From contig OY720099.1 of the NCBI GenBank assembly GCA_963082875.1, positions 3,224,001 through 3,288,000 of the forward strand: a stretch of DNA of 64,000 nt, written 5' to 3'. Positions 31,601-40,549 of this stretch are shown here, piece by piece. This DNA comes from Corella eumyota. Lineage: Eukaryota > Chordata > Ascidiacea > Phlebobranchia > Corellidae. Positions within the stretch are counted from its first letter, which is position 1; each line of letters starts with the position of its first letter. The notes under the pieces were generated by a model. That model worked only from the letters and a program-made list of their open reading frames with translations, was not told where the DNA came from and ran no database searches. Made by a program: the position numbers and the translations under genes.

Positions 31601-33061
31601 TCTAAGCCCTTTTACGATACGAAGTGAGAATTGGCAGCAACTAAAGTAAGATTTTGTCACTATGTATTTACAGGTTGAGGCTAGAATAACGTAGGTTAAA
31701 TAAGATCAACAATATCTCATAATGCTAAAGTATACTAGAGGCTGGGCCGGGGTAACTAATGTTACTTTTTTATACTTCATCATCCTTAATGTGGGAAGGT
31801 TAACTTCACAACCTATACATAGAGTAATATTAGTTACCCTGTCCCAGTTTTGAGTTATCACAGCATGAGAGCAGTGGGGATCAAACGCAGGATCTTATGA
31901 AGTAAAGAAAAGTGTTCTGACCACTACACACTGCTGTTAGTTGTTTTATGTTTTGGTTTTATAGTCGGCCTTATTAGAAATAAACTAATAAAAAATGCGT
32001 TATACTAACAACTAGTTATAGTATCTCTTTGTATATATATAGACATGAAACTTCACAACCTGATAGTATGACGTCACAGAACGATGGAACGTCTAATGAT
32101 TCGACAGACAGTGATGTATCTGACCTGGGAAAATATGACTCGTTTAATATGATGGAAAACTCAGAACATAAATTTAAGTTTCCCTGGCTTCGAGAACCAA
32201 CATTGGAGGTAAAAAAATAAAAGTTATTTTCACTTTAGTGTCTTTAATTAAGGGCACTTTTTTAATCTTTTTTTGAGAATTAATTTTTGTATGTCAAGAT
32301 CTATTGGTCTTGTGTTTAATCCCCATTATAAATGTTACCCTATCTAATATATTGGAGGTTTATTTAAAATAAGAATGTTTTTAATAAAAAATTATACTAA
32401 TTTTGCATTGCAAAAGTAAAAAAATCAAAATTATTAAGAAGTTTTTTGGTTTATATTTTTTACATATTTTGTTTTAGGATTTTTCACCTGAAACTTTGTA
32501 TGGAATTAATGATGATCCTCCATCCCTATCTGATGTGGAAAAATATCAGAAATATATAAGTGGTGAAGACCTGTTAATCCCTTAGTAAGTTAAAATTCAA
32601 ACAGAAACATTTATAAAGCATGATCTTTAATTTTTAATAACCTACGAAACAGGCTTATCATCTTATATATAAGCCTTTGCCAGTTATAATATTTTTGACC
32701 TTGTAATATTGCTTGATTATTATTTTGCTTGTTGGGTTAGGCCAAAATTGCCTATTAAGGATATTTACTAAACCAGTGGTAATTAAACCTTGGATATTAC
32801 ATAGTTGTACCTATTGTATATGCTACTACCTATTGTATATGCTACTACAGAGACAATATTGCATAAATATTATTTTAAAATGCTTATTTATTTTTACATT
32901 TTAGTCGTCCATCCATCGATGAAAATGGCAACCCCATCTCAATACTGCCACTTAGTGTAGACGAACACTCACTGCAAATATATAAAGACAGTGAGAGTCA
33001 CAACTACCACGTGGACAAGCAATTCTATATTGACTACATTGCACAGTATAAGCAGGGATAA
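25601..33061 (+). CDS. FIG4: FIG4 phosphoinositide 5-phosphatase (SAC domain)
   Basis: 20 exons: 25601-25705, 25891-25989, 26204-26330, 26449-26605, 26792-26929, 27346-27444, 27570-27688, 27950-28050, 28162-28330, 28746-28843, 28919-29017, 29306-29454, 29561-29755, 30144-30327, 30568-30754, 31324-31501, 31577-31645, 32043-32208, 32478-32584, 32905-33061. They join to 901 codons (900 aa; human 907). FIG4 works with PIKfyve and VAC14 on endolysosomes and removes the 5-phosphate of PI(3,5)P2. The SAC catalytic motif is intact as [15 protein letters not shown] in exon 13. Other conserved blocks are [28 protein letters not shown] and [13 protein letters not shown]. The C-terminal tail is diverged and Ser/Asp-rich in exons 16-18. 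Introns hold several SINE copies and two tandem arrays. The stop is TAA at 33059-33061. Confidence 0.96.
26048..26135 (+). repeat. SINE fragment in FIG4 intron 2
   Basis: Plus-oriented piece with GGTTCGATCTTCACGGC (B box) followed by TGTAGTGCCTTTAAG and GCACTATAAATGGTAT, which are the middle segments of the local SINE family. Confidence 0.65.
29076..29253 (-). repeat. Degraded SINE in FIG4 intron 11
   Basis: Minus-oriented: tail remnant GATGTGGGAAAG at the left, then CACCTTACTTGTGGGGCTATGACATG and GGACCTTATGTTGTAAAGC at the right, matching the head complement of other copies. Confidence 0.6.
29860..30060 (+). repeat. Tandem 35-bp repeat in FIG4 intron 13
   Basis: Five to six imperfect units built on GGTACCAGTGCTAATG followed by a T-rich run, several ending in AG or CAGG. 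Units abut at GGTACC. Each therefore resembles a branch point plus acceptor. The true acceptor used for exon 14 is downstream at 30143. Confidence 0.75.
30813..31036 (+). repeat. 37-bp tandem array, amplified from a SINE segment (FIG4 intron 15)
   Basis: Six near-identical 37-bp units of TAAACATAGAGTAACATGTG plus ATGCCCTAAACTCAGTC. The unit matches the segment near the SINE 3' end (AAACATAGAGTAACATTAG then CCCAGTC), read on the minus-oriented SINE. A SINE head in the same orientation lies just downstream at 31145-31232. Confidence 0.85.
31145..31232 (-). repeat. SINE head in FIG4 intron 15
   Basis: Minus-oriented tRNA-like head: GCTACAGCATAAAAGCAGTAGGG, then ATCGAACTCAAAACCTCAT and AAAGCCAAGTGTTTTAACTAC. 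Together with the 37-bp array just upstream it may represent one SINE whose tail was amplified. Confidence 0.7.
31784..31937 (-). repeat. tRNA-derived SINE in FIG4 intron 17
   Basis: Minus-oriented copy with tail GTGGGAAGGTTAACTTCACA, the AACATAGAG-like segment, TTTTGAGTTATCACAGCATG and head complement GACCACTACACACTGCTG. About 100 bp of the middle are deleted compared with the fullest copy. Confidence 0.8.
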
Positions 33062-33616
33062 CATCTTGTCCAAAGATTGTTTTTCTTTTTTTGTCTGTTT
33101 TTACACAGTCTAGGCTAGGGTGATCACCATAATTTACGTTTTGTATTTTTGTTAGGTGTTTTACTAAATCTTTTGTGGAAATCAAATTATGTTCCCAGAT
33201 TTTGTGTTTTTTTATACTTGCCCTGCAATAATTAATAACAGTTTATATATTAATAGGTTTAGTGTAGTAATAGTTTGATATTATATTTTAGTTCAAAGCA
33301 TTATGAGATTTACTTATATTTTTTTTGTTTAATAAATACAAAAAATATTATAAATTTTACTATGTTATTGTAGGTGCTTTTTAAATTATCAAAAAGCTAA
33401 TTTATTAACAAATATTAAAAGAAAATAGAATAGATTTGTATGAAAAAGTTTAAACTAAATTTTTCTGTAGTAACATGTTATATATATCAAAGGAAACAAG
33501 GGGTTTTAATATTTTTAACAAACTAAAAAATGGCGTATAGGTAAAAGAGAATTTTTTTGTAATAATAGCACCTGCTATAAAGCATTGAAAGCTCAAAATT
33601 TTCCATTCGGCGCGGC
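33062..33616 (+). other. FIG4 3' UTR and flank
   Basis: AT-rich DNA after the FIG4 stop. An AATAAA lies near 33329-33334 within TTTAATAAATAC and is a likely polyadenylation signal. No gene seen. Confidence 0.5.
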
Positions 33617-34136
33617 GCGAGGAATGCGACGTCTTAATTAGTGCGTCTTTTCGCAAAATTCCGCGCTGTTACAAATTTTACAAAACTGAACTGCCCAAAT
33701 TTATTGCCAAATAAGGTTATAGATTGTGTTGCAATTTTCTTCATAAAGCGAGGAACGTGACGTCATGATTAGTGCGCCTCTTCGAGAAATTCCTTTATCA
33801 CGTGCCCGAGTTGTTGCAACATAATCAGCGTTTGCTAAGCACGTGTTAGATGTTAAGTTGTGGTTTAAAGCTTTAATCATAACTAATAGTAATAAAAAAA
33901 TGAATAAACATTAGGATATTAGAACAGGTTATTATGGTTTATTAAAATAACAATGTTTTAATGATTTGTTTAGAAGATTTAAACAAATATATTTTGAGTA
34001 ACAGTTTTAAAAGCGCCTTTGCAATACAAGGCGGCGTGCAAGTACGCGCGTTCTTCCACGTGACCAGTGACGTAGAGCTCCGTGGCAAATTCTAGTTTGA
34101 AATCGGAGTTTTAGTTATTTTTAGTTGGACATAGAG
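33617..34136 (+). promoter_or_regulatory. CRE/E-box-rich promoter-like segment with internal duplication
   Basis: Two 46-bp modules, 33617-33662 and 33748-33793, share about 83% identity. Each starts GCGAGGAA and ends ATTCC, and contains a GACGTC core. The second has a perfect CRE TGACGTCA at 33758-33765. CACGTG E-boxes lie at 33799, 33840 and 34057, and a further TGACGTA at 34068. The segment is far richer in CpG than its surroundings. An exon-like piece ends at 34136 before a strong donor (GAG|GTGAGT). I infer a promoter reading to the right; no coding sequence follows. Confidence 0.55.
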
Positions 34137-34739
34137 GTGAGTAGACATGTTTTTGTTAATGGTTTCTAGTTATTTTTTGTAAGTCATTTACCTTATATAG
34201 ATATATATTAGGGGAATATTTAATAAATACCTATTAGATTTGATTAATAATTTGCATTTTTAAACAAAAATATTTTCTTAAAAGTTGTTTTTTTTGCCAT
34301 TAATAAACATTTTGGTTTTTTAATGTTTTTTTTTATAATGAACAGTTAATGTTGTAGGTCAAAATACAGTACAATGTGTTATTGCGGATTGTATTTATTA
34401 AAAAATACTTTTTTTCTAGATCGGTAATGAAAGTTGAACTTGCTCTGGTGTGACAACTTGTGAGCAATATTTCTCACAACTTTTCCAGGTGATATTTTGT
34501 TGAAAAAATTTACCTTTTTATTGATGTATAGTTGTATAATATAAATAAATTTCTATATGACACTATTTTAATTTTTAAACTTACATAATACACAAGTATA
34601 TACCCAAAATTAAACCTAAAAGTTAAGTTTTATTTTTAATAAAAGTAAAAATTTATCCTAAATATTTATGGACATTATTAAACCTGTGTTGATGCACAGG
34701 TACCTCTACAAAGTAGTCGATGAGGTATTTAAACTAACT

Positions 34740-36060
34740 CATAAAATATTTAACATAAATTTTGGCATATCTTAGATATTTGGCATATCAAACTTAAAAA
34801 TTGGCATTCATAAAAAATTTTGGCACTTTTTTCCCCAGATATAAAAAAACAGCATATCATAAAGTATTTGGCACAAAAATTGCAAATCAGCATATCTTAA
34901 AATATTTGGCACAGAATAATTAAAAAATTAAACAATCTTATTTTTTTGACACAAAAATTTGCATTTGGCATATTATAAGTACACAAAGATTGACATATAT
35001 TAAGTATTGGGGAAACTAATTAAGATAGGGTTTAGTGTTCCTTATTTTTTGCTAAACAATTTTTTTTGTGTAGCAAAAGTGGATTATATTTGGATTAAAT
35101 AATTGGAGGAAAAAGATAATGGCAGGAATTGGAGGAATGGAAAATGGATGGAATCTTCATAAGGCTTCTTTGCAACTAGCAAAGGGGATGTTAAGTTTTA
35201 AAAACCTCAGGACCCGAAGACAAACTTTTAATAACTCAGGACCTTAGGATGAGGTCTGTAGGGCTGTAGGTTTTCACGTGTCTATTTTTTTATATGTACT
35301 GCATAATAAAGCGCTTTAAGATTTTCATGGGTTAAAAGATTATAGTATCACGGTCTATTTTTCTATTATTTTGTGACTGGTTAACTACTCATAATTTTGC
35401 GCATTAAATGTTGTATAGTTGACACAGTCCCAAGTGTGTTTAGGTTTCTGTGTGATCATAATTATATTAAACGGGACTGTTTAATGGGTTTTTAGATGTT
35501 TTGGCGCATGTAATGTATAGAGAATATAGAATAGGATTTATAAAACTAGGCTTAAGTGTGTGTTATGTGTATTTTACGCAAAAGAAGAACTCCAAAAAAG
35601 TCTCAGGACCTCACTTTAACTTGGTGAACTTTAAAAAAAAAGTCTCAGGACCTCATTTAAAGGTAGGCTGTAGGGATGTACCGAAATATAATATTTATTT
35701 ATGTGTGTTTTTAATGCAATTTTATATGTGTGGTATGGGCGTTGCCCAAACCTAAATATTATCTAAATTCGTGGGAGGTACCCGAACTAAACTTTTTTGT
35801 CAATGTGTGGACTGTGCCCAAACTAAACTATTTAAATAAAGTGTGGGTGGAACCCAAAATAACTTAGACGAGAATACAAATTTAAATTTAGACATGCAAA
35901 AAACAGAAAACATACAAAAATTTTGTAACAGGCAGTTCTTAATTCTTCTACTTTTAAAAACAACCACATATCTTTTATTTTTTGCAGGCGTTTCTTAATT
36001 TTTCTGCTTTAAAAAGCATCCACATATATATCCCTTTATTTTTTGCAGGCGTTTCTTATT
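34740..36060. repeat. Low-copy degenerate repeats in the FIG4-receptor spacer
   Basis: Several local families lie here: TTGGCATAT-type repeats (about 34760-35000), AGTCTCAGGACCTCA (35597 and 35641, with a diverged copy near 35203), short units around GTGTGG and GCCCAAACTAAA (35720-35870), and two long copies of TTTTATTTTTTGCAGGCGTT (about 35968 and 36036). An 84-codon frame at 35501-35755 crosses these repeats and is not considered a gene. Confidence 0.6.
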
Positions 36061-36107
36061 TTCCACTCTTTCCAGATCTATTTTAATTATTAACTTAAAC
36101 CATTATT

Positions 36108-36525
36108 CCAACAGAGGCATTTTAACCAATTATTTTTTTACAGGGGCCTTACTAAACAATTATTTTTATACAGGGGCCTTACTAACCAACTATTTTTTTA
36201 CAGGGGCCTTACTAACCAATTATTTTTTTTACAGGGGCCTTACTAACCAACTATTTTTTACAGGGGCCTTACTAACAACTATTTTTTTACAGGGGCCTTA
36301 CTAACCAACTATTTTTTTACAGGGGCCTTACTAACCAACTATTTTTTTACAGGGGCCTTACTAACCAATTATTTTTTACAGGGGCCTTACTAACCGATTA
36401 TTTATTTACAGGGGCCTTAATAACCAATTATTTTCTTACAGGGGCCTTAATAACCAACTATTTTTTTACAGGGGCCTTACTAACCAATTATTCTTTTACA
36501 GGGGCCTTACTAACCAAACTAACTT
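36108..36525 (+). repeat. Tandem array of 3'-splice-site-like 30-bp units
   Basis: Thirteen exact or near-exact occurrences of ACAGGGGCCTTA, plus one degenerate leading unit, at a spacing of 29-31 bp (36141 to 36499). Each unit reads TTACTAACCAACTATTTTTT, then a few bases and CAG|GGGCC. TACTAAC is the ideal branch-point sequence and sits about 18 nt before a CAG after a T tract. Unit ends and spacing are highly uniform, so the array is young or homogenised. Whether it is spliced is unknown. Confidence 0.9.
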
Positions 36526-38262
36526 CGTAAAGTTTTTTTTTCCACAGGCTAGATTACCACAAACAAATTTTAACATTATATTTTTTTATTTTTAGATTCT
36601 GGTTGCTGTATTTATGAAGAGTCGTCGATTTGTTTTTGGCCAATTTTAATTTGTTCTTTATTTTTAGAGTTCCTGCTAAAAGAAAACTTCAATTTAACAT
36701 TTTTTTCAGCCAAACCAAATAACCAATTATTTTTTCAGGTTTTTTTCTACAGGGTAAATTACCATAAATAAATAAATACTAACTCTGTTTTTTTATATTT
36801 AGATTCTGGTTGTCGAGCAAAAAAGTTTGTATAAAACCAAGTTTTACTATATAACAACAACAACATTAAATACAAATTTATTTACTTTTTATTAACTTAA
36901 ACACTGTAAATTTAAAAAAAACAAAAGACACACTATGATAAAATTTCTCTACAACATTTTAATTATTATTTTTTTGTAGATGTATGTAAACTGGAATGTA
37001 TGTCTTCTACTCTTACTGCAAGGACAAAAACAATTTTTGTGAATCCTTATTGCAAAGTACAATAATTAAACATTTTGATCAAATATGGGATTGTGTTTTT
37101 GTTTTTGCTGAACCAAATTACCAATTTCATGTTACATTTTTTGTGTTTTAATATGTTTGATATTTATAAAACATTAGTGTAACTGTACCTTTTTCGTAAT
37201 GCAAATTTTACTTTTGCTGTAAAATATTTTCGAAATTATTGTGTAACGTAAATATATTTTTTAAATAATTCATATATACATTTATTCTTAACATATTTGT
37301 TTAATTTTTTCATTAGCATGCTTTGATTACGTATTGAAAAATTTAAACTTTTTTTATGTAAAAACACAATTTATCCTTTATTTTCTCGTACATTATGTGT
37401 CTTGTAGTTCTTATTGTTTTGTTATTTCTTCTGTGTACTTTTCGCAATATTAATAAACCTGTAAAAATATTATTGTATACTTGCTTTTAACCTTTTAATG
37501 TTACATTGACCAATGCCTTAAAAAATAATTAAAATTTTGACATAAGATATAATTTTTACTTATACTTTCTAAAATATTTAAAACTTTAATACCATTAGAT
37601 ATAATTTTACATTGTCATAGTACCATGAATTATAATTTCACATTATCCAAAACTTTATAAAATAACTTAAACTCTGACATTATACCATGTGATATAATTT
37701 TACATTGTCCTAATAACATGATAAATAATTAAAACTCAGTTCTATTATCATAAGAAGTAATATGCCACAATGTCCTATACCAAAAAAGTTAACCAATAAA
37801 AAAGAAAATTTGTTTATTAAAACGAATAGCTAAAGCTTTCCAATTACTGATTAAGGTCAGAAGGTACGAAGCACTGTGAAACTGTTCTTATAGCATATTT
37901 TTTGTACCAGAAAGTGCGTTAAAGAAAACTTACGTAGTCCTTAGTCCAAGAATATTGAATTTGACTCTTACTTACGTAGTCCTTAGTCCAAGAATATTAA
38001 ATTTGAATTGTTCTTAATTACAAACGTTTATTGACAAATTTATTTTGAGTAAACTTTGGAAAACCTATCATGACTGGACTAGTACGAAGTATTTTAATAA
38101 CACAAAAATAATACATTTACATAAACTGTAGCTCTATGTTTAGTAAACTCACGTTTTTGTGTCTTGCATGCAGTTACTCAGTTTCTATAGAAAATATTTA
38201 TTTGTGGATTTGTAATTTATTAAAAAGCCAGTTTAACTGCTAAGGCTAGACAACAGTTGACT
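36526..38262. other. Repeat-rich spacer upstream of the receptor-like gene
   Basis: AT-rich DNA with further acceptor-like sites (CCACAG about 36547, TTTTTCAG about 36739, CTACAG about 36753), a fold-back hairpin at 37014-37059 and a degenerate tandem repeat (about 37490-37740, three copies of a 70-80 bp unit with GATATAATTTTACATTGTC). A tandem duplication of about 42 bp at 37930-38010 contains TTACGTAGTCCTTAGTCCAA. No coding gene. The last 200 bp should include the promoter of the gene starting at 38263. Confidence 0.55.
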
Positions 38263-39809
38263 ATGGATTTTAAGATAGCTTTATTCGGTATTTTAGGTAA
38301 GTTATTTTAATAGTATTTTTGGTTAACAAAAAAAAATTGTTTTTAACTTTAAAATATCTGTTCATGCAGCCATTTTACAAATCCAGTACTGCCTTACCAG
38401 CATTACTTTTGCAAATCCTAGTGGGAACATATTTTCGTATTTCTTGTCTCGGTTAACAAATAGACGTATTATTCATGTTGAACATACCACGTACAACTTT
38501 ACAAATGTGGCAGATTACAACGTTTTTCAGCTCCGAACTTACTACATTAATTCGCCTATGACGACGGAAATCAATTATCCAGACGGTAAATACATGCTTT
38601 AAGTATATAGGCTTATAATTTGGTGAATTTATGACTTTTCAACTGAAATATAGAAATGGCTATCTATTTAAGCCCAAGTTGTATTAATTAACATAACTTA
38701 TTTTTCATTTCTATAAATAAACATGACAATTAACTTGGGGTAATTATATATATTTTTACAGTTGTAATTTAAAAAAATACTTTTAATTGATAATGCAGTT
38801 AACTTATTTTGTTTACAGGTAGCTTTAATGAAGAACCAGTCCGAACACAAAATAGAATTTGCAACATTTACATAAACCCTACTGAACAAGAAATCGACTA
38901 TACACGTTGTTTTTCACCCGCACAAAGTAGCCTGTGTTCAAGTTCCGAAAATCTTAATATTAGCGTGGCAGAGTCTTGGCCACCTGCATTGGCCATCTCA
39001 ACTTATGCAAACGGTGAAGCCTTTTTAGAGTACGACTTTTTTAGGTGTCCAGTTATAAGCGAAACAGCAGCAACGACAACAGCGACCACGACTACAAGTT
39101 TAAATACAGACATCTTTGGTTTTTTTCTTAACAATGATTTTTTTGACCGTGAAGATACTCAGATCCTTTCAAGACCTGGTAGAAGACCACCTTCCAGTCC
39201 TGAAATGACAAGTTGGTGGCCTAAACTTTTTTTGTAAAACTCTAAGTCATGTTTTTAAAAATTTAGCTTATTTGTATGTTTTTGTAGCAGCTTGCAGGGC
39301 GGAGATTGCTAGAAACCAGCAAAACACTAAAATTGTTTCAATTGTTCTTGGTGTCACTGGTTTGACTTGCGGAATTATTTTCATTGCGTTGTGCATAAGG
39401 TGGACCCAGCATACTCTAATGATTAACATCATTTTGTCGTTAAAGTATTGGTAAAACAATTTTTTTTTAACTCTTCTTTGTTAAAATTTGCAGATCGAAA
39501 AAAAGTACCAAAAAATCTGTGAAGGAAAATACCAGCAGCCAGAATGTTACCGTCGTTAGTAACGCGTCAAACAGTGCAGAGAGTTCCCAACCCGCCAAAA
39601 CCTCGACACCTTATTACGTTAATGATCCAAAAAGTAGAAATCATTACTATTCTACTCCTGCCGATAATTACGATACAGTTGAAGATGACGAAGGTTATGT
39701 AAAACTTAACCATCGGCCATCAGGAAAAGCTTTCAAAGGAAGTGGTAATTCGGCCTTCCTCGATCCTGCGGCGAATAAAAATCCCGTTTACATTGAATTT
39801 AATCAATAA
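38263..39809 (+). CDS. Type I single-pass receptor-like protein with tyrosine-rich tail (unrecognised)
   Basis: Five exons: 38263-38296, 38370-38585, 38819-39178, 39288-39399 and 39494-39809. They sum to 346 codons (345 aa). It starts with a signal peptide (MDFKIALFGILAILQIQYCL), then an ectodomain of about 195 residues with N-glycosylation sequons and six or so cysteines, and a Thr-rich stalk (TTTATTTTT). One membrane helix, about 218-240, is KIVSIVLGVTGLTCGIIFIA... The cytosolic tail, 241-345, opens with a basic stop-transfer (RSKKSTKKS). The tail has Tyr motifs: YYVN (Y282-x-N, Grb2-SH2 type), YDTV-x5-YVKL (Y300/Y309, ITAM-like), NHYYSTP and PVYIEF. I recognise no ectodomain family. The exon 3 donor at 39179 is the only one that keeps the frame into the helix exon; read-through meets a stop at about 39235. 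Confidence 0.75.
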
Positions 39810-40549
39810 GCAGTGGCAATTTTTTTGATTTTGTTTGTATTTAAAGCTATTGAATTTCTGTTAAGTGAATTTATCGTGTACAGAATGAGGAAAATAAAAC
39901 ATAAAATATATTACAAGAATAATGCGTGATGTGATACATTTTGTAGTATAAAAATAATTAATTAAAAATAGAAAATAAATTATCACGCCACAAACAATAA
40001 ATGTGTTTCTTTATTAATATATTGCTAAAAATGAGCTAAAAACAATTTAAAATAACTGCAAAAAAACTTTTGCGGTAAACTTTAGTTATTGTTGTTTTGA
40101 CTGGCGGGAAAATAGCATGCATGGCGCGAAGTTAAAGATTGGATAACGTCTTTGTGTTTATACAGTCAGCAGTTTGTGAAATTGTGTAATTAAGGCAATT
40201 TTACACAAAATTTGATAATATAGAACAATGTTAATACTCGTGTTAATACAATGTTAATACTAGGGGGCATTTTTTTCCTTTAGTTGGGTATTTTGAAAAT
40301 AAAACACGATGTTTTCCTTGGATTTTGAAAACTGCGTGTACGTTAAGAGACAGAGTGGGTTGATCAATCTCTATTATACTATAGGTCATTTATTTGCCTT
40401 CTTTAAGATCCAAAAAGTATATATTCACCGTCATTACGCCAAAATGTTTCATTAAATTATGTTTCTATAATTGTTGATGTGAAAACTTTTTTTTTCTACA
40501 GTTTTTTTGTTATTTCTGTTAGTTTGTTAATTTTATTTAATTTTTTAAA
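39810..40549 (+). promoter_or_regulatory. MCM5 promoter region with two E2F-like sites
   Basis: GGCGGGAAA at 40103-40111 is the complement of a perfect E2F site (TTTCCCGCC). GGCGCGAA at 40123-40130 is a second E2F-type site 20 bp away. They lie in a small GC island in otherwise AT-rich DNA. A T-rich acceptor ending CTACAG lies at 40496-40501, about 50 bp before the ATG. So MCM5 mRNA probably has either a 5' UTR intron or a trans-splice acceptor. The left part is the 3' UTR of the receptor-like gene. Confidence 0.6.

Larger units (their letters stand above)
34080..37070 (+). ncRNA. Candidate spliced non-coding transcription unit
   Basis: This is an inference from splice signals only. A possible first exon ends at 34136 with donor GTGAGT. 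A possible second exon, 34420-34488, is flanked by a TTTTTCTAG acceptor and a GTGATA donor and contains the hairpin TTGTGAG-8-CTCACAA (34458-34479). The donor at 34488 faces the acceptor array at 36108-36525. Further acceptor-like sites precede ATTCTGGTTG at about 36597 and 36802. No ORF longer than a few residues spans these pieces, so the product, if any, would be a lncRNA. The alternative is that all signals are chance products of AT-rich repeats. Confidence 0.3.

Noticed and set aside
35501-35755. 84-codon plus-strand frame
   Set aside because: It crosses duplicated AGTCTCAGGACCTCA repeats; no domain, no splice partners, and codon use matches the AT-rich background.
36992-37010. miR-1-like string TGGAATGTATG
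   Set aside because: Only the seed-like part matches; the rest differs from miR-1 and no hairpin places it in a mature arm.
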